This document shows, piece after piece, positions 39,800 through 48,614 of a stretch of 64,000 bases of DNA. The DNA lies in NCBI RefSeq assembly GCF_026262505.1, contig NC_067208.1:806001-870000 (forward strand), in the 5' to 3' direction. The notes under the pieces are model-generated. The model was not told the DNA's origin. It searched no databases and saw only the letters and a list, made by a program, of their open reading frames with translations. The stretch comes from Trichomonas vaginalis G3. Taxonomy: Eukaryota > Parabasalia > Trichomonadida > Trichomonadidae. The position numbers and the translations under genes were made by a program. The stretch's first letter is position 1. Each line of letters opens with the position of its first letter.

Positions 39800-40319
39800 A
39801 TGGTAGCTTGGGCAGCTTTAGGCGCAATGGGAACAAAAGCATTAGCATTTGGAGCAAAGCACTTGGAGCTTATGATGCAGTAAAAAAATGAGTGGAGGAA
39901 GAGTTTCAAAGACATTAGATGCAAATAAAGGAAGATTGGAGGCTGGGTTGCAAAGAAGTTAAGATTAAATAAAATAGGGCTCAATAAAGCATCCAATTTG
40001 GTTGCGACTGAGTCAGAAAATGCTTTAGGAAAGGACGATGAGTTGCAAAACACGCAAAAGACTTTAATGACCAGATGAAAGGTGAAACAATGCATTTAAA
40101 TAGAGTCGATGGAACTAAAGAAAATGTTTCTTCTCCACCAGCGGTTTATCCATACGGACCTTATGGAATGTATGGAAACCTTACGAAAGACCATTTGACC
40201 CATTGACTGGTGGAAGTAACTGGTATCATTACGGCCGAAGAAGAAAGACAGTCAAGTTGGAGACAGACGTGAAGAAAGCAACTAAAAAGAAACCAAGGAA
40301 GAGAGTTATAAAGCAATGA
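39800..40319 (+). pseudogene. Small hydrophobic-head, basic-tail virion protein (broken)
   Basis: Coding signal is visible in pieces with several breaks. The head is Ala/Gly-rich and hydrophobic (MVAWAALGAMGTKALAFGAK), the middle holds a Pro/Tyr patch (VYPYGPYGMYG) and the tail is strongly basic (KKATKKKPRKRVIKQ). This plan (amphipathic membrane-active head, DNA-binding tail) resembles adenovirus pVI-like minor capsid proteins. The remnant at 63450-63845 in element 2 has a similar head. The gene ends inside the right ITR. Confidence 0.45.
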
Positions 40320-40328
40320 ATTCAAACA

Positions 40329-40375
40329 GGGTGAAAAAAGAGGTTAGAAAACGGTTAGATCTAACATTCTAACAT
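40329..40375. repeat. Variant palindromic module in the ITR
   Basis: GGGTGAAAAAAGAGGTTAG, then GGTTAGATCTAAC and TTCTAAC, followed by ATAAACATTATTTTTG. The layout matches the GGTGA modules at 56320-56494 with GGTTA replacing GGTGA. A mirror copy is in the left ITR (about 19751-19797). Confidence 0.6.
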
Positions 40376-40494
40376 AAACATTATTTTTGTGCTATGTTTT
40401 CATACGTGTGAGGTGGTGATATCAATTTATTTTTATATAAATGACAGAACAAAAATAAAGCATATCTACTCAACAGGAATGAGACCCTTACTGA

Positions 40495-40899
40495 CTATGT
40501 ATCGTTTAATGCTTGATGAAAACAATGGTACATAATATCGTATGGGTATACACAACGTCTGTTTCCATCGTCGTCGTATATGTAGAGCTCAAATCCAGTC
40601 CAACCTTCTTTTGTACAATATGTAGCTTTATTTAAGTATGCATTTATGTAGATAAGGCAATTTTCTTCATCGCTCCAGAAATAATTTTTGTTCTTTGTTG
40701 AAATAGTTTTCGTTCCTCTGCGACCATAAGGAATGTATGCAATGAACTTTGCGTCATAAGGGATTGTAATATATTCAGGGTTTCTTTCATCGTCAATGGG
40801 TCTGTCTTTGTTAAAATGCATGTTTCTCAGTTTTACTTGAGTTTTGAATAGTTCACGGAAACGTTCTGGGAAAGAGTCATAGTAAATGTAGTCGGACAT
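40495..40899 (-). CDS. ITR-encoded protein of element 1, right copy
   Basis: Second copy of the gene at 19218-19652, facing inward from the right end. The protein is the same except near the C-terminus, where this copy is slightly shorter. Such small divergence between ITR copies indicates a short time since the ends were last made identical. Confidence 0.65.
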   Translation of the reverse strand: MSDYIYYDSFPERFRELFKTQVKLRNMHFNKDRPIDDERNPEYITIPYDAKFIAYIPYGRRGTKTISTKNKNYFWSDEENCLIYINAYLNKATYCTKEGWTGFELYIYDDDGNRRCVYPYDIMYHCFHQALNDT

Positions 40900-41166
40900 G
40901 TCTTTGTAATGAAATAAAAAATTTAAAAAAATAAAAATAAGGTTATTTTTTATTTAGTGAGGACGGTAGTGAATTCGTTAGTGAAGTCGTTAGTGAAGTC
41001 ATTAGTGAAGTCATTTATGCGTCAGAAGGTTTTGTAAATATTTAAGGTTAAGTTGGTGTTATGGTTGTATTGTAAAATATACGTTAACGGTTTTGTAAAG
41101 TGTCAAACCGTTAACTTGAGTAAGGTGGAACGCAGTGCCGCCGTACCCAAGTTAGGGATACTAACT

Positions 41167-41345
41167 CTATATGGAGTGTGTTCGTCTGAAGAGCTGAAGA
41201 ATCTTTCCCAATCATTGTGAAAAACTAATGACGATGTAATCAGCATACTATTGCACATTTGAAATATTACATCGGCATTCTGAAATAATGATGTCATTCT
41301 ATTAGAAAAGGTGTATTTTGTGAAAAACACTTGAAAGAATTTCAA
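41167..41345 (-). pseudogene. Surface gene 5' part, right of element 1
   Basis: Encodes MKFFQVFFTKYTFSNRMTSL... VFHNDWERFFSSSDEHTPY up to the element border. A hydrophobic-aromatic N-terminus and a W-E-x-F-acidic segment match the N-terminal region of the paralogue at 16150-17301. The remainder of the gene lies at 18051-18950. CTATA at 41167-41171 is the right target duplication. The open frame that runs on into the ITR to 41103 is not host sequence. Confidence 0.65.
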
Positions 41346-41611
41346 TGTGTTATAAAAATATACGTTTTTGTAATAGAATATTTACCGTAGGTTGAATAGC
41401 CCGAGACCAATTTCAAAGGTCGTGTACCAATAAAAAATTTTGAATCAATTTACACAACGTGCCCATTTTACTCACTCAATATTTGAGAAAATAATTCAAT
41501 TTTGAGAAGAATGGTCCTCTGCGTTTTGAGTGAGTGACGAAAAAAATCTCAGAAAAATTGAATGAGTTTTTATGGCCATGAACCAAATTTGTGAAGTTCC
41601 CGTTTAAAAAA
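41346..41611. other. Intergenic, nothing recognised
   Basis: Spacer between the surface-gene start and the transposase. No terminal inverted repeat of the transposon could be identified here. Confidence 0.4.
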
Positions 41612-43156
41612 AATGCAACCAAGAACACGAATTCCCGAGTTTGCAGAATTAGAAAACTATAAAATCTTGGGCTATTGACCCAGATGCAACTCGATTTACT
41701 CTTTCGAAGAGTAAATGGCGAGTCTTATCAACAAATACGGAATGTTTACTCAATTTCAAAGACGACAGTAGCACGCGCAATCATGCGCACTGCTACTTGT
41801 CGTTCATGGACAAAAGGTCAGTCAGGGGGTGGTATGACCCTTTTGTCACTACCAGATGAAATGCAGTTCAAAAAACTTGTTCAAGAGATGGCAGACGACT
41901 TGAACTGTATTACAACATCAATGGCCATTGCTGTCTGTACGGAATTACAAAATAGGAGATTAAAATTTGCGGCGCGGGTACTAATCGCTGCAAGATGCCC
42001 GCATCTTCTAGCGAAGCTCGATGATTACTGCCCATCGTCATCCCGTGGCTGGCTTAATCATATCGCCACAAGATTGTCAATTCGGATTGTGAGCTCCCAA
42101 ACTATTGATATGCTTCGACGCTCTACCTGTGACGCAAACCATATTCGCCAATTTTTCCTCTCCAAGCATAGATACTTTGCCCGCAGGAAGAAGTTTATTG
42201 CGAATATGGACGAGACAATGCTCTATTCCAAACGTCGCTATAAAGTTCTTACTGCTGGCCGGAATCGCCCAGTTCGCGCTGAAAAGTCTCAGCTTCCACA
42301 TCTTACAGGGGTCTGTACCATCTTTGCAGATGGTACAACTATGAAGCCAATGGTGAGACTTCCACAAAAGAAGACCCTTGATGCGGAATTGGAAGATCTG
42401 GACGCCTTTTTTGTTCGCTCCGAGAGTGGATGGATGAACAAATACCTTTTTATGGTATACTGTATCATGTTCATCTGCAAAGTACAGGAGAAAAGGTCTC
42501 AAATGAATGTGTTTGATGCCCAGGTACCTTGTCTCCTAATTGTAGATGGTCATCCATCCAGGCTCTCTTTCTTGGCCGTTCGCCTCTTGAGCGCCTTCAA
42601 TATCGAGCTTCTTGTTCTCCCAGGCCATACATCTCATATCTTACAACCTCTTGATGTTGGGATTTTTTCTCCCTTGAAGGCCCAATTCAAGAAGTTGTTT
42701 GATATGGCGACTATCCGGTACGATCAGCAAGGGCATATGGTGATCAATTATGTATGGAACGCCAGAGAACTGCGCTATATCATGGTTCGCAGCTTCCTGG
42801 ATGCATGTAGTGTGTCTTGCACAGCTACAAACGTCGAAAATGCTTTTAAAGCAACAGGAATCTATCCATTGGATATGAACAAACCTCTTGCTTCCAGATA
42901 CATTGTAGCAAATGGAGTTCCTCCTGCAAGGCCCAATTTTGTCAACGACAAAGTCCTTACAGATCCAAATGTGATGATGCAAGTCTTCCAAATGGAATAT
43001 GGACGCCCCATGCAGCAACAGGATTGGTATTTCAATCTGTTTGTGGCTATGCAATCTGTTTTGGCCTGGAATGGAGCATATGGCCAGGTTCTTAGTTGTG
43101 AGTTACATCTCCTTTATCCTACTGCAGGTGGATTTCAAAAAATCCAATTAAAATGA
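41612..43156 (+). pseudogene. pogo/DDE_1-type (Tc1-mariner superfamily) transposase
   Basis: The main frame from 41675 encodes 493 residues. An ATG at 41612 begins MQPRTRIPEFAELENYKILG in another frame and probably represents the original N-terminus, shifted by one indel near 41665. Features: psq-type HTH (QMQLDLLFRRVNGESYQQIRNVYSISKTTVARAI), then the DDE_1 core with FIANMDETMLYSK (first Asp), CLLIVDGHPSRLS (second Asp) and LPGHTSHILQPLDVGIFSPLKAQFKK, the pogo/jerky signature with the third acidic residue. The GC content is higher than host DNA. No TIRs were seen, so the element is probably decayed. Confidence 0.8.
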
Positions 43157-43216
43157 TATAAAGCTGAGGAGCTCCAGGGTGAAGAGGAATTGATGAAGAA
43201 AAGAAGCAGCTGCATA

Positions 43217-43360
43217 ATGGAGTGAGGAAGCATCTTGATGAAGAGAGGAAGCACCTTGATCAAGAGAGGAAGTACTTTGAAGAAGAGAGGAATCACTTTG
43301 TTGAAGAGAGGAAGCATCTTGATGAAGAGAAGAAGCATCTTGATTATCATAAGACAAATT
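43217..43360 (+). repeat. 21-bp heptad repeats, coiled-coil tail remnant
   Basis: About six units of GAGAGGAAGCATCTTGATGAA encode (E)RKHLDE heptads in a frame different from the transposase frame that stops at 43156. Probably the former coiled-coil C-terminus of the transposase, now out of frame, or a neighbouring gene remnant. Confidence 0.6.
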
Positions 43361-43535
43361 ACGGAAAGTGAACTCAAACAAAAAGTGACACAATGCATTT
43401 GCCAACCAAATAACTTTACAAAGCAAAAACTTAAATTACTTGTCAAGCTTACTATTCTTATTTTAACAATTAAAAAATTAAATTTTATTTTTTATTTAAA
43501 AAAATCATCTTATATCATCTGATATATATATATAA

Positions 43536-43536
<1 letters not shown>

Positions 43537-43569
<33 letters not shown>
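43537..43569. repeat. A tract, 33 nt
   Basis: An uninterrupted run of A after TATATATATAAC. It separates host sequence from element 2. Could be a genuine tract at a junction or a collapsed assembly join. Confidence 0.8.
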
Positions 43570-43571
<2 letters not shown>

Positions 43572-43576
43572 AAGTG

Positions 43577-43607
43577 GGGCTTCCAGGCACTTCGTGCCTT
43601 CTAGCCC
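43577..43607. terminator. Interrupted GC stem-loop after the 43653 gene
   Basis: GGGCT and AGCCC, then AGGCAC and GTGCCT, pair around a TTC loop with a symmetric 3/3 internal loop. It lies about 46 nt beyond the stop of the minus-strand gene at 43653, as expected for a 3'-end signal. Confidence 0.45.
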
Positions 43608-43652
43608 TGATGTTGATGTTTAGTATAAATGTTTTAGTCTTAAATTGTTTTT

Positions 43653-45083
43653 TTATTCGGTATATTCTGAATCTTGAATGTCTTGGAAATTTTCTTCTTC
43701 TTCGCTCTCTGAGGTGAGGATTTCTTCGACTTCTTCTTCTTCTTCGCCATTGGGAGCAACAAATCCTGCGATGAAAACTTTGTATAAACCTTCTTGAGGA
43801 GTCTCTATGATGAAAGTCGTATTGTTGAGGAAATGGAACTCGACATCTTGAACAAATTGGCAACTGCTGTGTGTGAATTTTGCAATTGTGAGAGGCTTTC
43901 CTTTAGAGCCCTTGGGAAAGCTTGAGATAGTTACTGTTCCTCCATATGGAACTCTGGCAGGAATATCTAAAGCAACAGTTGTTATAACGTGGAAATTGTC
44001 TTGAAATTCTGGTAAAGGTTCAATGCAGTATAGTCGTTTTGACTGGTTGTCTTTTGTGTAGAAATATAAATAGAATGACCTTTCACCATGTTCATTCAAT
44101 TCTTCCAAATAATTGTATGAATTTGGATATAAACGGACAAATTCAGCAACTTTAACTTCTTGTAAATGCTTCTGCAAGTTCTTTGGAAACAAGTGAATGA
44201 ACTGGTCAATAGCTTGCAACGCTATGAGATTGGCAGTAACGGGTAAATATGAAGCAAACATGTCAACAAGTACGCCAGGGTCTTTGATTTCGTTTTCAAG
44301 AGGCTGAATGGCATCCATGACAGCTTGAAACATCTCGTTATAATCTCGATTGTCTTCTGAACCCCACTGTTCATTTAACTTATCTAACAATTCTAACCTT
44401 TGCTTTGCGTATTTTCTACGAACTTTCTCTGAAAGAGGAGTGTCGCTATCTTGTGTGTCTTGAATTTGAGACTTAAATTGTTTGCAAAAGGCGAGATATC
44501 GTGTTTGCGACCTAGTGGTCATTGCAGAATGTGTTTCTGTATGTTCGATTGGATGTGTTTCTGTATTTTCGGGTGGTTGTGTTTCTGTATGTTCGATTGG
44601 AGTCTGATTGGTATGAACTTCTTCTGAAAATGCTTCTGTTCCGATAGTTGTTGTTGCTTGACCTGTTGGCTGAGCTGTATCTGTTGTGTTTTGAGAAGAA
44701 GAACTCAAATTGTTGGACAATTTGTTTGCAATTGTATGAGGAAGTTGCTTTGGTATTATAGGAGGTCGTAAGGGTTTTGAGAATGGTGAGACATAAGTTG
44801 TAGGAACTTTAACTGCAGAGGTAGTCGACGAATTGTTTGCAATTGTATGAGGAAGTTGCTTTGGTATTATAGGAGGTTGTAAGGGTTTTGAGAATGGTGA
44901 GACATAAGTTGTAGGAACTTTAACTGCAGAGGTAGTCGACGAATTGTTTGCAATTGTATGAGGAAGTTGCTTTGGTATTATAGGAGGTTGTAAGGGTTTT
45001 GAGAATGGTGAGACATAAGTTGTAGGAACTTTAACTGCAGAGGTAGTCGACGAATTGTTTGCGACACTTTTTCTTCCTTCCAT
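43653..45083 (-). CDS. Repeat-headed coat or fibre-like protein
   Basis: About 476 residues from MEGRKSVANNSSTT, chosen because a TTTATTTTT motif lies 5 nt upstream; an earlier Met at 45119 is also in frame. The N-terminus has three near-identical 37-residue units (ANNSSTTSAVKVPTTYVSPF...PKQLPHTI), then a Thr/Glu-rich linker (IEHTETQPPENTETHPIEHTETH). A helical-then-beta globular part follows (about 150-440) and a very acidic tail (EEEEEVEEILTSESEEEENFQD). The modular plan suggests a virion surface or spike protein. No family is recognised. Confidence 0.6.
   Translation of the reverse strand: MEGRKSVANNSSTTSAVKVPTTYVSPFSKPLQPPIIPKQLPHTIANNSSTTSAVKVPTTYVSPFSKPLQPPIIPKQLPHTIANNSSTTSAVKVPTTYVSPFSKPLRPPIIPKQLPHTIANKLSNNLSSSSQNTTDTAQPTGQATTTIGTEAFSEEVHTNQTPIEHTETQPPENTETHPIEHTETHSAMTTRSQTRYLAFCKQFKSQIQDTQDSDTPLSEKVRRKYAKQRLELLDKLNEQWGSEDNRDYNEMFQAVMDAIQPLENEIKDPGVLVDMFASYLPVTANLIALQAIDQFIHLFPKNLQKHLQEVKVAEFVRLYPNSYNYLEELNEHGERSFYLYFYTKDNQSKRLYCIEPLPEFQDNFHVITTVALDIPARVPYGGTVTISSFPKGSKGKPLTIAKFTHSSCQFVQDVEFHFLNNTTFIIETPQEGLYKVFIAGFVAPNGEEEEEVEEILTSESEEEENFQDIQDSEYTE
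44725..45065. repeat. Three 111-bp tandem repeats
   Basis: Three copies of a 111-bp unit encode the 37-residue N-terminal repeats of the 43653 gene. The copies are almost identical, suggesting recent expansion. Confidence 0.85.
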
Positions 45084-45088
45084 TAGAC

Positions 45089-45097
45089 AAAAATAAA
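45089..45097 (-). promoter_or_regulatory. TTTATTTTT start-proximal motif
   Basis: Lies 5 nt upstream of the ATG at 45083 and helps decide that start over the one at 45119. Confidence 0.45.
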
Positions 45098-45126
45098 CTG
45101 TTTTTTTCGGACCACTCATAGAAAAG

Positions 45127-45215
45127 TTTGAGATGAACCGTTTTCGTCAACGGTAACCCCCTCTATTTTTTTATTTTATTTAATAGTTACCGTTGGAAAA
45201 CCGTTCCATCTCAAA
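45127..45215. promoter_or_regulatory. Large imperfect palindrome rich in CAACGG boxes
   Basis: Arms 45127-45157 and 45186-45215 pair imperfectly over about 30 bp. Each holds an AACCGTTTT-like and a CAACGGTAAC box. Two more AACGGT boxes lie at about 45263 and 45283 and a CCGTTG at about 45308. It sits between the divergent genes at 45083 (-) and 45390 (+). The boxes match Myb-type binding cores; a bidirectional promoter is the likely reading. Confidence 0.5.
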
Positions 45216-45389
45216 TATTGAATGAACTATAAACGTTTTTTGTTTTCTATATATGCTTTTTTGTCCAACGGTAAAACTTTTTGCACAACGGTTTTTGAGA
45301 GTCATCGCCGTTGACCGAGTAGTTTTTTGTGCTGAACAAAAAGTGTCATATAAACATCTGTCAAAAACCGCTTTTTAACTTCACTTAAA

Positions 45390-48300
45390 ATGCCACGTAA
45401 GCTACGTAAGAATATACGTAAGAGGAAGAGAGCATTGAAACATCCAATAGTAAAACTGACACCACAACAACAGTTGCAACAACAAATGCTGAATGACCCC
45501 ACTATGTTGCAACAAATGTCAAGCAATCCTATGCTTTTAAACCGAGTTGTTGGTGCACAGAGTGGAGGTTTAAGAGCGGCACTTTTAGCGAAAATGGCAG
45601 GCTATGGTGGAGCTGCAGACGGAACAGCCTATAACCCTCAAAGTCAAATGAATTTGAGTTCACTCAAAAATCAAATATCAGATGTCAAAAAGTCAAACAT
45701 AGACATACAGAAGCAAATAAGTGAAAACGAAAAGAAACTAGAATATGACAGACACACAAAGAAACTCAATGAGTTAAACGTAGAGAAAAAGAAGAAAGAA
45801 GAACAACTGAAAGAACTAAGTACAGAGGAATATGCGAAAAAAAGTGTCAGAAAAAGCAACAGAAGTAGCAAAAATGGAACAAGATGTCATAAATTTGAAA
45901 AAACCATACTACTCAATATAAAATACTGAAAGATGAAGAAATAAAACAAAAAGCCCTGAAGACATATATGGATAGCGATGAGTATAAAAAAGAAGTTGAA
46001 GCAAATGTAAAGGCAGAAAAACTTTTACAGTTGCAAAACCAAACCGTACAGTATGAAAACTTAGCACAAGAAAGTAAAAATAACGACGCAGCCATGCAAA
46101 AGGCAATGAAAAGCGCAGAATATATAAAAGCTAACAATGACTGGTTAGATGCCCAAGCCAACGCTAAAGCAGCCCAACTCATAGGGTCAATAAGGACAAA
46201 AATACAAGCGGATGAAGACAGTTCAAATGAAGCTTTAACAAATGCTGACTTTAAGAACGCCTTCGAAGCTCTTCATAGTAAGGTGAAACAAGTGAACGAC
46301 TTCTCATCTGGAAAGAAACTGAAGTCTGAAGGTTTCGACAAAGAGTTAAAGAAGTAGCACAAAATATGACGAAAATAACAGATGCAGCAACGAGACAGGC
46401 AGTTCAAAGTGCCTATGACGCCGTTAGAGCAACTGTTGTGAAAGTCAAGAAAAAGAGTTACAACAGACCAAAACAGACCTAGTAAATGCTTTCTTAAGAA
46501 CGAAAAGTCAGGTAGGACATTACGCTGCAGATGGAACATATGTGCCAGCTGGTGGAACTTATATACCACCAAACCCTCCAAGAGAAGCACCTGCACCAGG
46601 ACTACCTAGAACATTTACATCGTCACATGGACACAGACACAGGCATGCACCAAAACCAACACAACAACAACAACCACAACAACCACTCACAACCAGCACA
46701 AACCAACCAGCACAGCAACCAACAGTTCAAAACCCTGCACAACAACCACAAACAGAGCAAGGACATAAAAGAAGTAGAGAACAAGGAAACCAAGAATTCT
46801 TAAAAATGCTTAAAGAAGAGTGTGGTTTCCCAGATACTGTTGACTTTAGTGACAGATATAAAGAAGCTATTGGAAAGTTCAAGGATGGAAATACTGACCC
46901 GAACCTATTTAGCTTTATGGCTCAGCACCAAAACGGATATAATCAAACCTGGAAAATACAAGCTCGCTAAGGGATATGATTTAATAGCATATCATCCAAA
47001 TGACATGAATGAATTTACTCCGAGATATTTGATGTCAGAGCTAAATGACAATTCAACTTTCGTCATGAAACGCGTAAAAAATAGAGACGGAACGAAAGAA
47101 CAAAAGCTTATGAATGCGGATGACGTAGATAGGGAAATTGTTAAAAACGGTCTCGGAATATATGAAATGCCAGCAGATGAGGTACAAGAAACTCCACAGG
47201 AAGAAGTTCAGATACAACCAGACATGGAAGAAATAGTTCAGCAACAACAGCTAGAAGAGCCTGAAGGAAACGAACAAGTCACTCCTTTGGAAACTAACTT
47301 CACAGAACTAGATGAAGATTTGGAACAGCCGAAAAATCTTGACCCTCAACAAGAGTATGCGGAGAATATGGAATATTTCCAAGAGTCTAAAAAAATTCGG
47401 CTGACATAGTAGAAGAATATCGAAAAATGTTTGCCGACATACAAAAGACTCCAACACCAGATGAAAATATTCAGCATAGAATGGAAGACTGAAAAAAATG
47501 TACACAAATACAACAACCCTTTTTACTTACGAGCATTTAACGTTCAATCTTCGGATGAACTCGGTGAAGATAAAAGGTTAAATTTCAAGAAAACATATAG
47601 AAATGAAACATTGTTTAAAGTTCATTCAGAACCTAGCCAAGATGGAAACAAACCTACTTTTGTTTCTGCAGACGATGGAACTACAATGAGATGGGGTCAT
47701 AAAGCTAATCCAGATAGGTGGTTCATAAACTTACAACCACAATTCCAAGAAGTTGTAGACGCAATGGAAGTCAATGGTGAACCAGATATAGCTGGTATTT
47801 TCAGCGCGGCTTTAATGCCATTGAAAGATATGAAACATGCAGATATTTTGGACCAGTATGAAATGAACATGGCTGATGGAAATATAACACCTGACGTTCT
47901 AGAACATTTATCTCAAAGAACTACACAGAACCATAGAGATGGTATATTTGGTGAAGAGTTTAGAAGAAAGTTAGGGAGAGAGAAGGAAGAGAACCTATTG
48001 TACATGACCTTGCAAACGAAAGTTTACAAAATGTCATAAAAACTTACTTTGCAGACAATGAACGAGAAGGGATGAATATTTAAGAAAACTCAAATGGACA
48101 GTACCAAATGAAATGTTAGTATTGAAAAACATGTTCCTTGACAAAATAAAACCAACTACAGAAATAAATGACCCAAGACTGAAAGATTGGGTAAAAGCTT
48201 TCCCATTCACAAAAGATATAGTTGGTAACATGGAAAGAAAACCAGAATGGCTACAAAAACATATATTTGGAAACGAGCTTATTCCATATGGACAGGCACT

Positions 48301-48582
48301 GTTTGAAGAGCTTGAACCTGAAACTCAGGAAAGAGTCATGCAAACAATACGCGAAGACTCAAATACAACTATGACAAACTCTTTCTAGGATATAGGTTAC
48401 CTGAGATGGGCGACCAGAGCCAAAAGGCAAAAAGGACATGGGAAATTTGCAACATACTAGATGAACATAATGCAAAGATGCAACAACTTCAAGCAGAGGG
48501 CAATGAAGGAAAAAGAAGAGTTAAAAACTCAGTCAGGAAGAAAGTAAAGCTTGGTCCACGTGGGTTCTATTATGACATATAA
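45390..48582 (+). pseudogene. Very large structural protein gene (broken, about eight to ten breaks)
   Basis: One continuous coding signal of roughly 1060 codons. It starts with a strongly basic head (MPRKLRKNIRKRKRALKHP), a Gln-rich segment and long coiled coils (about 45660-46360). A Pro/Gln/His-rich linker (about 46520-46760) and acidic and globular parts follow, and it ends KKVKLGPRGFYYDI. It directly precedes the MCP gene on the same strand. Size, coiled coils and basic head suggest an internal scaffold or core protein. No counterpart is evident in element 1. Confidence 0.55.
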
Positions 48583-48614
48583 ATCCAACTATTCTATATT
48601 TTTACTCATATGAA

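Larger units (their letters stand above)
18951..41166. mobile_element. Polinton/Maverick virus-like element 1, whole, 22.2 kb
   Basis: Bounded by ~872-bp inverted repeats beginning AGTTAGTATCCC and flanked by CTATA duplications. It encodes the Polinton signature set: protein-primed-type DNA polymerase B, retroviral-type integrase, double jelly-roll MCP, penton-like protein and packaging ATPase. It adds KilA-N, T5orf172-like, tail-fibre and about 15 small genes. No adenovirus-type protease was recognised. Genes lie on both strands with short or overlapping junctions. The near-identical ITRs and intact duplication suggest a young insertion. Core genes look largely whole; perhaps four to six accessory or minor genes look broken. 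It is inserted in a host surface-protein gene. Confidence 0.93.
40295..41166. repeat. Right terminal inverted repeat of element 1
   Basis: 872 bp, complementary to 18951-19823. It ends with AGTTAGTATCCC read inward, directly before CTATA (41167-41171). It contains the second ITR gene, the inverted AACGGTTTGACAC motif (41100-41112) and a palindromic module (40329-40375). Confidence 0.9.

Noticed and set aside
43148-43446. Antisense frames with Ser/Leu-rich repeats
   Set aside because: They are the complement of the 21-bp heptad repeats; the sense heptads explain them.
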